Notes: a model not told the origin generated them from the letters alone. A stretch of 64,000 nucleotides of DNA from Clostridiales bacterium (GCA_003538975.1 DPQQ01000007.1:1241-65240); one strand, 5' to 3'. Counted from the stretch's first letter, positions 17,445-26,462 are shown. Numbers and translations: made by a program.

Positions 17445-17557
17445 ACTCGCCCTATGACATTATATTATACGCGCCGCATAAAATGTTTATGTAAACAACT
17501 TAAAAGCGGATTTTCGTTCGGACCATACGGCGGGAACGAAAATAGAAAGGGGGACGA

Positions 17558-17866
17558 ATGGAATATAACGATATGAGAGAGTCTTCGGGAAAAGCGGAAA
17601 ACGGTAACGCTGCGGGAAGCGGCGATAAAAAAGCCGCGGGAAACGATTCATTATTAAAAGTTTTTATGGAAATGCTAAAAAAATTCGACGGCAAGTCTGA
17701 AGAAGATCTGATAAACGCGATTACCGCCGAAGCCAACGCGCGCCGCGCCGCCGGAACGCTTTCGGATAAAGAGATCGACAAATTCAATGCCGTGGTTTCG
17801 CCGTTTCTTCCGCCCGACAAGCGCAAACGCCTTAACTTTATCTGCGCAAAAATAAAAAACAGCTGA
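17558..17866 (+). CDS. Hypothetical protein, 102 residues
   Basis: The product has a Gly/Ala/Lys-rich start (1-30) and a helical remainder (LLKVFMEMLKKF, then LSDKEIDKFNAVVSPFLPP) ending in a basic helix. No signal peptide or membrane segment. AAAGGGGGACG lies just before the ATG. A bidirectional terminator follows. It is divergent from the unknown gene at 17040-17444. Function not recognised. Confidence 0.6.
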   Translation: MEYNDMRESSGKAENGNAAGSGDKKAAGNDSLLKVFMEMLKKFDGKSEEDLINAITAEANARRAAGTLSDKEIDKFNAVVSPFLPPDKRKRLNFICAKIKNS

Positions 17867-17880
17867 TAAAAAGCAAAAAG

Positions 17881-17911
17881 AAAAGACCTTGCCCGCTTGG
17901 CAAGGTCTTTT
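17881..17911. terminator. Bidirectional terminator
   Basis: GACCTTGCC/GGCAAGGTC stem with A4 and T4 flanks, between the converging genes at 17558 and 17968. Confidence 0.85.
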
Positions 17912-17967
17912 GAGTTGCGGTTGTTTTTATATTGCTATAAGTCGTAAAATCTTCAAATTCGTTTAAG

Positions 17968-18195
17968 TCAATATTCTTTTTTGCCGATGAGATAGTCTAA
18001 AGAGACGTCGTAAACTTCGGCGATCGAGATAAAAACGGGAAGAGACGGGAGAGCTTTTCCTCGTTCGTAAGCCTGATACGACTGGTAGGTTATTCCGAGC
18101 TTGTCCGCGACTTCTTTCTGGGTGAACTTCGACGACTGACGAAGATTTTTTATCGTCAGAGAAAAATTTTTAAGATATTCTTCCGTATTCGACAT
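17968..18195 (-). CDS. Short XRE-family regulator
   Basis: The 75-residue protein is essentially one helix-turn-helix domain: LRQSSKFTQKEVADKLGITY, then YQAYERGKALPS and the tail VSLDYLIGKKEY. Phage Cro/SinR-type folds of this size bind short palindromes as dimers. A GGGGGA site precedes the ATG. It is divergent from the membrane-bound XRE protein at 18465; the 21-bp palindrome at 18300-18320 between them is a plausible target of either. Confidence 0.88.
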   Translation of the reverse strand: MSNTEEYLKNFSLTIKNLRQSSKFTQKEVADKLGITYQSYQAYERGKALPSLPVFISIAEVYDVSLDYLIGKKEY

Positions 18196-18263
18196 TATTC
18201 CCCCTTATTTTCGCTTTTATAAATTATTTTTCAACGAACGGTTTAAGTATTTTCGGTTTTCTA

Positions 18264-18292
18264 TTGAATTATACAAAGTAAAGTGATATAAT
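18264..18292 (+). promoter_or_regulatory. Promoter upstream of the membrane XRE gene
   Basis: TTGAAT, 17-bp spacer, TATAAT; predicted RNA start is at about 18299. Confidence 0.7.
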
Positions 18293-18299
18293 ATCGATG

Positions 18300-18320
18300 A
18301 ATACAGTTATTAACTGTATT
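18300..18320. promoter_or_regulatory. Perfect 21-bp palindrome at the transcription start, likely operator
   Basis: Two 10-bp arms (AATACAGTTA and its complement) around one central base lie just after the promoter at 18264-18292, covering +1 to about +21. Position and symmetry fit a repressor site for one of the two flanking XRE proteins. Confidence 0.6.
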
Positions 18321-18464
18321 ACGCGGCAATTTTTGGCTTAAAAACGTATAAACGGCGGCAAAATCAACCATTTTTATATCGATTCAACCAACGGTTTAGC
18401 GTTTGTTCAATACATTTCGTCCGACTTGTGGTATGATTTTTTTGAAGCAAAAGGAGGACCGGCT

Positions 18465-19301
18465 ATGGCAAATTACGGAGCGGCAATTCAAAAATTAAGA
18501 AAAGAAAAAGGTTACACGCAGAGCGAACTCGGAAATATGCTGAGCGTTTCTGCGCAGGCGGTAAGTAAGTGGGAAAATAATTTTTCGCAACCCGATCTCG
18601 ATACGATACAGGAACTCGCGGGGGTATTCGATATTACGGTAGACGATTTTATGCGGCTCAGCAACGGCGAAGATATTTCGGACGTGCAAAAAGAAGCTGC
18701 TGCTACCGAAGAAACGGCAACTGTTTACGAACCCGTTGCAGATAGCAAAGTATCGGATGACGTCGGAGCTTTGAATGGCAATACGGGAGGAACGGTTTCT
18801 TCGGGGGCTGAACTTACGCAGAACAAAAAGACTACGCCGAATTATTACGATTCGATAAAACAAACCGAAAGCGGTAAAAAATCAAAAGTAAAAATAGACG
18901 GCTGGAGACTTTTCGGTCTTATATGCGCCGCGGTCTTAGGTATAGCATGCATGATAACGCTTATCTGTATGAAAGAAAACGTATTCTTGTCGATACTTTC
19001 GGGGTACGGACTATTTGCTCTTATCGCTTCGATAGGACACGACTGCTGGGCGGACGACGTGTTTTTGTGGGCGTGGGATAAGTCTATTCATATGCCGGGT
19101 ATAATATTTTCGCTCGACTTTAACGGAATCGTATTCATGCTTGTGTATAAATTCATTATTGCGCCGATAGTATCGTTTATTATTTCGGTGCTGCTCGGAA
19201 TTTTAGGCTCGATGATAGCGATGTTCGTGGCGATAGTCAGTTATCCGTTTTTCGCTCCGAGATTGTTCAGAGAAACTTTTTTGGGAGAAGATCAGGTTTA
19301 A
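18465..19301 (+). CDS. XRE-family regulator with C-terminal membrane domain
   Basis: The start chosen is the ATG at 18465, behind AGGAGG. The first 60 residues are a helix-turn-helix (LRKEKGYTQSELGNMLSVSA, then VSKWENNFSQPDLDTI). A flexible acidic linker runs to about 140, and three or four hydrophobic helices fill the rest (about 158-265). This layout is common in Clostridia for membrane-tethered regulators that may sense envelope state. The lipoprotein gene begins 89 bp downstream with no clear promoter of its own, so the two may be co-transcribed. Confidence 0.82.
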   Translation: MANYGAAIQKLRKEKGYTQSELGNMLSVSAQAVSKWENNFSQPDLDTIQELAGVFDITVDDFMRLSNGEDISDVQKEAAATEETATVYEPVADSKVSDDVGALNGNTGGTVSSGAELTQNKKTTPNYYDSIKQTESGKKSKVKIDGWRLFGLICAAVLGIACMITLICMKENVFLSILSGYGLFALIASIGHDCWADDVFLWAWDKSIHMPGIIFSLDFNGIVFMLVYKFIIAPIVSFIISVLLGILGSMIAMFVAIVSYPFFAPRLFRETFLGEDQV

Positions 19302-19390
19302 CAAACAGATAAAAAAAAATAAAACCGATTAAAAAATCAATGACCGCAGAATATGCGGAAAATAAAAGGGGAAACCCGAAGGAGAAATAT

Positions 19391-22300
19391 ATGAAGAAGG
19401 TATTGATGATTTTACTTGCCGTTATATTCTCGCTGGCGGCGATATTCGCGGCGGCGTGCGGCAAAAAAGGCGATTCGTCCGGTAACGGCTCGGGAGAACC
19501 GGGCGGAGGAACTTCAGGCGGCGGCCAGCAGGAGCAGGAAAAACAGATAGAAGAGACTAAGACTGAAACTCTGGAATCCGCTTCCGCAATGTATTCGTCG
19601 GCATCCGTTCAGAGTATGAGCGCGGAAGAAAAGTTTACCGTAGATATTTATTACAGTTACTTTTTAGGCGAAATTTCAGACTTTACCGGCAGTATAGAAG
19701 AAGTAAAAGCGCATACGGCAGAACTTCTGAGAGAGTTCGAAGAAATAATACAAAACATTTCGAAAAAAGCAGAAACGCTTGCGGAAGTAAAACAAAAGGC
19801 ATTGACCGAAATCAAAGCGGTTTACGATTCCGCGGCGATGCTCGCAGGCGGCGCGAAAAATTACGTTACCGCGGCTTATAACGAGATAAAAACCGAAATC
19901 GAATCCGCAACGAAGGAGAAAATCCCGGAACTTGTAGCAAAGTTCAAGGCGGAAGCGTACGAATATTTTAAGGAAAAGGTAGAATTTGCAGCCGAAGAAA
20001 TAAAGTCGCTCGCAGAAGCGGAGCTTAACAGAATTGTAAACGAAATAAAAACTAAAATCGAAGATTCTGAAATTACGGCGAAGATAACCGAATATTACGC
20101 TTTGGCAAAAGAAAAAATCGAAGCGGCTGCGGGTACGGACATAGACGGAATTATCGCGGCGGTTAAATCGGAAGCGGCTTCAAAGACGAAAGAATTTGCC
20201 GCGGAACAAATTTCGAAATATAAAACAGCGGTAAAAACATACATAGACGGTATCGTGAACACAGCGCTCTCTAAAATAGAAGATCAGGAACTTAAAACCG
20301 ATCTTACGAATTATTACAATGCGGAAACTAAAAAGCTCGAAGCCATAAGCAGCATAGATACGGCAAAAATAACGGCGGAAGAAATTAAGGCTGATACCGA
20401 AGAGTTTGTTAAAACTCAGATCAAAAAACAGGTAGATAAATTTAAGACCGCCGCCAAAGAAAAGTTAGACGGCTCAGTAAACGCGGCTCTTTCTAAAATA
20501 GAAGATCAGGAACTTAAAGCCGACCTTACGAATTTTTATAATACCGAATCCGCAAAGCTTGCTGCCGTAAATAACATAGACACAGCAAAAGCGACCGTCC
20601 GGGAAATAGTTTCCGACACCGAAACGTTTGTTAAAAATCAGCTTTCAAAGCAGGTCGAAAAATATAAGACTGCGGCGAAAGCGTATATAGATAAGATCGT
20701 AAACGCAGCGCTCTCTAAAATAGAAGATCAGGAACTTAAAACCGATCTTACGAATTATTATAACGCCGAAACTAAAAAGCTCGAAGCTATAAACAGCATA
20801 GATACGTCAAAAACAACGGCGGAAGAAATTAAGGTCGATACCGAAGAGTTTATTAAAACTCAAATCAAAAAACAGGTAGATAAATTTAAGACCGCAGCCA
20901 TGGAAAAACTTAACGAAGCTCATAACGCTGCGATAAGTAAGCTTAAAAGCGAAAGCGCAAAGGAAAAACTTACGGTTGCTTATAACAATTCGATTAAAGG
21001 ATTCGATGCAATAATCGATATAGACACGGCGAAAGCGGCTCTTGATAACGCCGTAGCGGAATACAAAACCGCGGCGGAAGGAATAATAAAAGACGAAATA
21101 TCCGTTTTTGTCGAGTCGGCGAAAGAAAAAATTAAAAAAGTTTACGATACAGCTTCGAAGCCGTTGACCGCACAGGCTAAAGATAAGCTCGAAGAAATTT
21201 ATAACGACGCTATCGCCGATCTTAAAACGATAAAGACGGCAGACGATGTCGAAAGAGTTATGTCCGACTTTGAAACCGCCGCTAAAGAATACGTTATAGA
21301 AGCGTTGAATGCGATTTTCGAAAAAATGGGCGAAGTTCCCGATCCGTGGCAATTTCTTCCGGAAAGTTTCGGCGTGAAAAATATGCTTGTTTCTGAGAAT
21401 AATATCCCCGATTACGTTGATTTTACCGCGGTAAGCGCGATTCCGCAGAATTATATAGGCAAAGGTTTGAACGTCGTTTATAAAGCTCTCAATAAAACGA
21501 CGACGGCAATAGGCTATGTAAATAAGGTTCACGCCGTATTTAATACTGTCGGCAGCGTTTACAACACGATTTTAGAAAACGCCGACGGGCAGGATCTTAC
21601 GATAGAAGCCGGTTCGGTTGTTCTTACGATAAAGTTAACGACCGATAGCTATAAGATTCTCGCTAAAATAGGTCCCGTTGAAGTCGAACTGTATTCCTAT
21701 CTCGATAAAACTTATTACGGGGCGAGAGTGCAGCTTGCTTCAAATACGGTAGCTAAATATACCGTAACCGAAAAAGAATTTATAATGGCAATAGATATAG
21801 CGGATACCTACGTTACGCATATTTCTTTCGTAAAAGAAGGCGGGACGACAGTGGGACACGTTTACGAAACTATCGTAGCGCAGGATAAAACCCTTACTTC
21901 GACGAGTTCGCTTGTTACCGTGAAAGACGGCTTTACCACCGTTGTCGGCAACAAGGGCGACTTTATCCCAACGAGCGGCGGCATTAACTGCGAAGTTTAT
22001 GAAAATTCTACGGGAAGATTTGTCGGAAGCGAAGTATACGAAGAAATAAGCGATAACAAATTTTACGATACACTTTGGTATAATTTAAGAGATATTGAAG
22101 GAATAAATACCGTTAAAAAGGAAGACAAGGCAAACGGAACGAACGCCGATACCATATACATAAACGGCGCGACCGACACTATACACACCAAGTTTGTCAG
22201 CATTACCGATTTTTCGAGAAGATTCGATATAGAATTTAAAAAAGTTTATGCGTTTACCTATAACGAAGAAACCGAAGAATACGACAGCGTAGAGTTCGAA

Positions 22301-22522
22301 GTGCCGATGATGTTTGTCCAGGAAAAACATGCCGATACGTTCGCAAGCGATTTCGAAGACAAAAATAAAAACTCCGTGGAAAGCGGGACAGTCGGAATAA
22401 TTGCTTCCGAAGCGACTAAGACCGCAGTAAATTATGGGTATCATACGCTTGTAGAAAGCTATAAGAAGATAAAAGATCTTATAACTTATCAGAACGTGGT
22501 GGATTTTTGTAAACAGAAATAA
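19391..22522 (+). CDS. Large helical-repeat lipoprotein
   Basis: From the ATG at 19391 (GGAGAA site) the protein is 1043 residues. The signal peptide ends in a lipobox AAAC with the lipidated Cys at about residue 24, then a Gly/Gln-rich linker. Residues about 55-640 are alpha-helical, Lys/Glu/Ala-rich and repetitive; three consecutive 74-residue repeats (ALSKIEDQELKTDLTNYYN at 20262, 20484 and 20706) are followed by a diverged fourth. The last 380 residues are non-repetitive and beta-rich. Likely an extended envelope rod displaying a C-terminal domain; partner and function unknown. No recognised family. Confidence 0.75.
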   Translation: MKKVLMILLAVIFSLAAIFAAACGKKGDSSGNGSGEPGGGTSGGGQQEQEKQIEETKTETLESASAMYSSASVQSMSAEEKFTVDIYYSYFLGEISDFTGSIEEVKAHTAELLREFEEIIQNISKKAETLAEVKQKALTEIKAVYDSAAMLAGGAKNYVTAAYNEIKTEIESATKEKIPELVAKFKAEAYEYFKEKVEFAAEEIKSLAEAELNRIVNEIKTKIEDSEITAKITEYYALAKEKIEAAAGTDIDGIIAAVKSEAASKTKEFAAEQISKYKTAVKTYIDGIVNTALSKIEDQELKTDLTNYYNAETKKLEAISSIDTAKITAEEIKADTEEFVKTQIKKQVDKFKTAAKEKLDGSVNAALSKIEDQELKADLTNFYNTESAKLAAVNNIDTAKATVREIVSDTETFVKNQLSKQVEKYKTAAKAYIDKIVNAALSKIEDQELKTDLTNYYNAETKKLEAINSIDTSKTTAEEIKVDTEEFIKTQIKKQVDKFKTAAMEKLNEAHNAAISKLKSESAKEKLTVAYNNSIKGFDAIIDIDTAKAALDNAVAEYKTAAEGIIKDEISVFVESAKEKIKKVYDTASKPLTAQAKDKLEEIYNDAIADLKTIKTADDVERVMSDFETAAKEYVIEALNAIFEKMGEVPDPWQFLPESFGVKNMLVSENNIPDYVDFTAVSAIPQNYIGKGLNVVYKALNKTTTAIGYVNKVHAVFNTVGSVYNTILENADGQDLTIEAGSVVLTIKLTTDSYKILAKIGPVEVELYSYLDKTYYGARVQLASNTVAKYTVTEKEFIMAIDIADTYVTHISFVKEGGTTVGHVYETIVAQDKTLTSTSSLVTVKDGFTTVVGNKGDFIPTSGGINCEVYENSTGRFVGSEVYEEISDNKFYDTLWYNLRDIEGINTVKKEDKANGTNADTIYINGATDTIHTKFVSITDFSRRFDIEFKKVYAFTYNEETEEYDSVEFEVPMMFVQEKHADTFASDFEDKNKNSVESGTVGIIASEATKTAVNYGYHTLVESYKKIKDLITYQNVVDFCKQK
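20253..20918 (+). repeat. Three tandem 222-bp coding repeats
   Basis: Units of 74 codons start at about 20253, 20475 and 20697. The first and third are nearly identical for over 80 bp (for example from 20262 and 20706, exactly 444 bp apart), while the middle one is more diverged, which suggests a duplication or conversion of a two-unit block. Confidence 0.8.
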
Positions 22523-22536
22523 CAATTAAACAGTAT

Positions 22537-22565
22537 AAAAAGAACCGCGTTTTGCGGTTCTTTTT
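22537..22565. terminator. Bidirectional terminator
   Basis: GAACCGC/GCGGTTC stem with A5 and T5 flanks between the converging lipoprotein and cysteine-desulfurase-like genes. Confidence 0.85.
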
Positions 22566-22616
22566 ATAGCTTGAAATGGTTTTATTAAAATAATTTTCGG
22601 TAAAAACTCTGTGAGA

Positions 22617-23774
22617 TTATCCCTTTCTCGATTGGATCGAGCGGACGGCGAAGAGAAAGGCGTCGAGTTCCGCCGCCAAGTTTTTTGGGGAGAGAGACGC
22701 TCTTACGAGTCCCGTTTTGTCGGTTTTTAAAAATTTATGTAAAAGCGGCGCGCAGTGGAAGCCGCCGCGGACGGCTATGTCGAACTCGGAACTTAATATA
22801 TCCGCAAAAGAATTGCTGTTCGTTCCGCTTGCAGAAAACGATACTATTCCGCACGGGTTAGGTTTGGAATAAAGCTTTATTCCTTTAACCATGGACAGCC
22901 TTTCGCACAGGTATGCCGTTCTCGAAAGTAAAAGTTCGCCGTTTCGCTCGGCGTTTTTTTCGGTTTCTTCGGCGGCTTCTTTAAGCGAAGCTATCGCCGG
23001 GAGATTCAGTGAGCCCGCCTCTAATCGTTCGGGATAAAACATCGGTTGGGTGAGAAGAAACGTTTCCGTTCCGGTACCGCCCGATCTGGTCGGTAAAACG
23101 TCCGCTTTTTCGCTTATTATAAGCGCGCCGCTTCCGGAAATCGCTCCTAAAGCTTTATGTCCCGCAAGGCACAAAAGGTCTATATCTGAAGCGGTTACGT
23201 CGATTTTTTTATGCCCCGCAAGCTGAGCCCCGTCAACAAGGAATAAAATTTTATTGCCGCCCGTTCTCGTTTCGTTCAGGTTTTTTATGCCTTTGCCGAT
23301 TGCGGTTATGTCCGGGGTTTCGCCGGTCACGTTCGAAGCGCCCGTTACCGCCACGAGATATGTATCGTCCGTTACCGAGCGGAGAATTTTTTCGGTAAGG
23401 CTCGCCGCGGAATCGGGTTCGACTACCGTCAGGGAAATAAGACCTTGCTTTTCGAGAGTGAACAGCGGTCTTAAAACCGAATTGTGTTCGAGAGCGGTCG
23501 TGACTACGTTGCCGCCCTTTTTTACCGTTCCGTTTATTGCAGCATTGAGAGCGGTCGTGCAGCCGTCGGTGAAGATCACCTTGTCGGCGTTTTCGGCATT
23601 GAAAGCGCTTTTTAAGGCAAGTCTTGCGGAGCAGACGACTTCGGCAGCCTTCACCGCAAGACGGTGTCCGCTACGACCGGGGTTGGCGGTAAGATATTTC
23701 AGAGTCGTTACGGCGGCTTCCGTCACGTCATAACTTAAAAAGCCGTTTGTCGCGGCGTTATCGAGATAGATCAT
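22617..23774 (-). CDS. Cysteine desulfurase-like class V aminotransferase
   Basis: The 385-residue PLP enzyme begins MIYLDNAATN and keeps the fold-type I landmarks: a His in LEHNSVLRP, the Asp in FLVDGAQ, the PLP lysine in CLAGHKAL, and the nucleophile Cys in RGGFHCAP, the SufS-like arrangement. The subgroup resembles the NifS-like proteins often found with DUF3343 genes and linked by context to sulfur or selenium transfer. Exactly such a DUF3343 gene lies divergently at 23951. It converges on the lipoprotein gene. A second, IscS-type desulfurase is at 48880, so roles are probably divided. Confidence 0.88.
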   Translation of the reverse strand: MIYLDNAATNGFLSYDVTEAAVTTLKYLTANPGRSGHRLAVKAAEVVCSARLALKSAFNAENADKVIFTDGCTTALNAAINGTVKKGGNVVTTALEHNSVLRPLFTLEKQGLISLTVVEPDSAASLTEKILRSVTDDTYLVAVTGASNVTGETPDITAIGKGIKNLNETRTGGNKILFLVDGAQLAGHKKIDVTASDIDLLCLAGHKALGAISGSGALIISEKADVLPTRSGGTGTETFLLTQPMFYPERLEAGSLNLPAIASLKEAAEETEKNAERNGELLLSRTAYLCERLSMVKGIKLYSKPNPCGIVSFSASGTNSNSFADILSSEFDIAVRGGFHCAPLLHKFLKTDKTGLVRASLSPKNLAAELDAFLFAVRSIQSRKG

Positions 23775-23950
23775 TTTTCTCCTTAAAATTCACATGTTAT
23801 GCGGCGTTTTTTATCGCCGCAAGAGCTTATACGCCTTTATTTAACAAAAGGCAAATTTCTTTAATAATATATAATATACGGGCGTATTTTATGATATTTA
23901 ATAAAAAATATCGTAGTTATTTGCCGAATATCGGTCACAAAGGAGAAATC

Positions 23951-24169
23951 ATGGGTTTTTATATCGCAATTTTCAGATCCCGAAACGACGCCGTGATATT
24001 AAGCGACGAACTTAAAAAAAGGGGCGTAAACGCAAAAATAATTCCGACTCCCGAACGCGCCGCCGTGGGGTGCGGACTTTCGGTTAAATTTTACGGCGAC
24101 GAATACGCCGTAATCGCTCTTGCGAGAAGACTTCGCCTGTCGGGGTTTGCCGGAATAATAAGAGCGTGA
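23951..24169 (+). CDS. DUF3343 protein, putative sulfur/selenium carrier
   Basis: The 72-residue product (ATG at 23951 behind AGGAGA; a longer upstream frame has no SD) follows the DUF3343 pattern: a short beta-alpha-beta fold starting with YIAIFRSRNDAV, then IIPTPERAAVGCGLSVKF, with a central CG and a hydrophobic C-terminal helix. The single Cys of the GCG motif is the proposed carrier site in this family. It is divergent from the cysteine-desulfurase-like gene, a recurring neighbour, supporting a sulfur- or selenium-transfer pair (inference). Confidence 0.82.
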   Translation: MGFYIAIFRSRNDAVILSDELKKRGVNAKIIPTPERAAVGCGLSVKFYGDEYAVIALARRLRLSGFAGIIRA

Positions 24170-24170
24170 T

Positions 24171-24199
24171 CTTTAAAGGCGGTCTGACCGCCTTTAAAG
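24171..24199 (+). terminator. Perfect palindrome after the DUF3343 gene
   Basis: CTTTAAAGGCGGT and its exact complement around a 3-nt loop directly after the stop codon; the U-run is short (TTTAAAG), so termination is likely but not certain. Confidence 0.65.
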
Positions 24200-24257
24200 T
24201 ATAAAAACCGATAAAAATGGTTTTGTACGCCGTTTTTTTGAGCTTTTATCAAAACGA

Positions 24258-24286
24258 TTGCTAATTTTACCCGATTGTGGTATCAT
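24258..24286 (+). promoter_or_regulatory. Promoter of nth
   Basis: TTGCTA, 17-bp spacer, TATCAT. Confidence 0.55.
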
Positions 24287-24392
24287 ATTTACCTGAATAA
24301 GCGCAGATTTTCGGTTTTTACGCCGTAAAAACAGATACGACGTCTGATAAGTCCGGAAACTCGTTATTCCGAACGCAAAAAGGAAGTGGGGT

Positions 24393-25034
24393 ATGATGGA
24401 CAAGCAGGTAGCTTCGAAAATAATAGAAGAGCTGTCGGAACATTATCCGGACAAGCCCGCCCTTAACTTCGGCAGCGTATACGAACTGCTCGTTGCGGTA
24501 ATACTTTCGGCGCAGTGTACCGACGAAAGAGTGAATAAAGTTACAGGGGAGCTTTTTAAGGACTATAATACGCCCGGAAAGATGATAACGCTTACTGCGG
24601 ACGAACTCGGCAAAAAAATCTTTTCGTGCGGACTTTATAAAAGCAAGGCGGAGCATATTTTATCGGCGTCGAAGGATATTATAGAGCGTTTCGGCGGAGA
24701 GGTTCCCTCTTCCAAAGAAGAGCTTATGTCCCTTGCGGGAGTCGGACGGAAAACCGCGAACGTTGTTTATTCGGTTGGGTTTAAGGGTAACGCGATAGCC
24801 GTCGATACGCATGTTTTCAGACTTGCGAACAGAACGGGACTTGCGCCGTTTTCCACTCCCGAAAAGGTCGAAAACGGACTTATGGACATTTTGGACGAAA
24901 CTGTATGGTCGAAAGCGCACCATTATCTTATATATCACGGGCGTAACGTATGTAAATCGCAAAATCCCGATTGCGAAAATTGTTGTATAAAAGACTTATG
25001 CGAAAAGCATATGGATTATAAAAAATTAAAGTAA
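24393..25034 (+). CDS. nth: Endonuclease III
   Basis: The 213-residue enzyme has the helix-hairpin-helix LAGVGRKTANVV with the catalytic Lys, the catalytic Asp in AVDTHVFRLANR, and a C-terminal 4Fe-4S cluster motif C-x6-C-x2-C-x5-C (in CKSQNPDCENCCIKDLC). It removes oxidised pyrimidines from DNA and cleaves the abasic site. Length is typical. Two ATG codons in a row open the frame after GGAAG. obg follows after 33 bp, probably in the same transcript. Confidence 0.96.
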   Translation: MMDKQVASKIIEELSEHYPDKPALNFGSVYELLVAVILSAQCTDERVNKVTGELFKDYNTPGKMITLTADELGKKIFSCGLYKSKAEHILSASKDIIERFGGEVPSSKEELMSLAGVGRKTANVVYSVGFKGNAIAVDTHVFRLANRTGLAPFSTPEKVENGLMDILDETVWSKAHHYLIYHGRNVCKSQNPDCENCCIKDLCEKHMDYKKLK

Positions 25035-25067
25035 AAAGCGTAAAGATAACATCTTAAGAGGCTGAAA

Positions 25068-26330
25068 ATGTTTGTAGACAGAGTAAAAATCATAGTAAAA
25101 GCCGGTAACGGCGGCGACGGAGCGACTTCGTTTCTGCACTTCAAAGGCGTGGTGAACGGCGGACCGGACGGCGGAGACGGCGGAAAGGGCGGCGACGTCA
25201 TAATCGTAGCCGACAAAAAAGTTTCGAGTCTTCTCGAATTTTATTATAAAACCAAATTCTTTGCGGGTAACGGCGAAAACGGTTCGTCCAAGAACTGTTT
25301 CGGCAAGGCGGGCGACGATATAGTTCTGCACGTTCCTTTAGGCACCGTGGTTTACGACGAAGAAACCGGTTCCGTTGTACAGGACTTTTTCTATGACGGG
25401 CAGAAGAAAACCATTCTTACCGGCGGCGAAGGCGGTAAAGGCAATGCGAGATTCGTAACCAGCAGAAGACACGCTCCGCACTTTTCGCAGAGCGGCGAAC
25501 AGACCGAACGCGTAAACCTTATCATGGAGCTTAAAACCATTGCGGACGTAGGTCTTATAGGCTTCCCGAACGTAGGAAAGTCAACTCTTTTATCCAAAGT
25601 AACCGCGGCGAGACCGAAGATAGCCAATTATCACTTCACGACGTTATCGCCCAATCTCGGCGTGGTAAAATATTACGACGACAGCTTTACTATGGCGGAT
25701 ATTCCCGGACTTATCGAAGGCGCTTCGGAAGGCGCGGGACTCGGCATAGACTTTTTAAAGCATATCGAAAGAACAAGAATGCTCGTTCACGTCGTCGATA
25801 TTTCGGGTTCGGAAGGCAGAGATCCTTATGAAGATTATAAAAAAATCAATAAGGAACTTGCGTCTTATAGTAAAGAACTCGCTTCGCTGAAACAGATTAT
25901 CGCGCTCAATAAGTGCGATTTTCCGGGGGCGGAAGAAAATATCAAAAACTTTAAAAAACACGTACGCGGCAAAAAAATCGTACCGATAACCGCAATAACG
26001 GGAGAAGGAACGAAAGAGCTTTTGGACGCGATATGGGCGGAACTTTCCGTTCTGCCGCCGCTTAAACCGCTCGAATACGAAGAATTCGAATACGCAAAAC
26101 CCGAATCTTTATCTTACGAAATAGAACAGACAGAGCCGGACGTTTTCGAAATAACGGGCACGCTCGTGGACGTACTTAAAAGAAACGTAGTCGTTTCGGA
26201 CATGCACTCTTTCGCGTACATGCAGAAGGTGCTTAAGGACAGGGGAATATTCAAAGAACTCAGAAAAATGGGTGCAAAAGAAGGCTCGACGATCGTTATT
26301 GCCGATACCGAATTTGAATATTACGACTAA
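25068..26330 (+). CDS. obgE: Obg GTPase (ribosome assembly and stress)
   Basis: The 420-residue protein has the Gly-rich Obg fold (residues 1-158, DRVKIIVKAGNGGDG), a GTPase domain with GFPNVGKSTL (P-loop, about 166), TLSPNLG (switch), DIPGLIEGA (G3) and NKCD (G4), and the C-terminal OCT domain (about 345-420, ending in TVVIAD-like FEYYD). It binds the 50S subunit during assembly and responds to nucleotide pools. It lies next to yhbY, the usual order in Bacillota. Confidence 0.97.
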   Translation: MFVDRVKIIVKAGNGGDGATSFLHFKGVVNGGPDGGDGGKGGDVIIVADKKVSSLLEFYYKTKFFAGNGENGSSKNCFGKAGDDIVLHVPLGTVVYDEETGSVVQDFFYDGQKKTILTGGEGGKGNARFVTSRRHAPHFSQSGEQTERVNLIMELKTIADVGLIGFPNVGKSTLLSKVTAARPKIANYHFTTLSPNLGVVKYYDDSFTMADIPGLIEGASEGAGLGIDFLKHIERTRMLVHVVDISGSEGRDPYEDYKKINKELASYSKELASLKQIIALNKCDFPGAEENIKNFKKHVRGKKIVPITAITGEGTKELLDAIWAELSVLPPLKPLEYEEFEYAKPESLSYEIEQTEPDVFEITGTLVDVLKRNVVVSDMHSFAYMQKVLKDRGIFKELRKMGAKEGSTIVIADTEFEYYD

Positions 26331-26363
26331 TTTACGCCGCTTTATAAGCGACCTGTGTCGCCG

Positions 26364-26415
26364 AAATATAACCAAATATTTCATAAAGCAAATATAACCA
26401 AAGTTTTCATAAAAT
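26364..26415. repeat. Tandem 26-bp AT-rich direct repeat
   Basis: AAATATAACCAAA plus a TTTCATAAA-like tail occurs at 26364 and again at 26390. The first 16 bases also recur at 10280-10295, next to the sugar-ATPase promoter. Function unknown. Confidence 0.5.
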
Positions 26416-26462
26416 AATTATTGAACAGTATAAAAACAGTCTTTGAAAGTTAAGGAGAAAAA

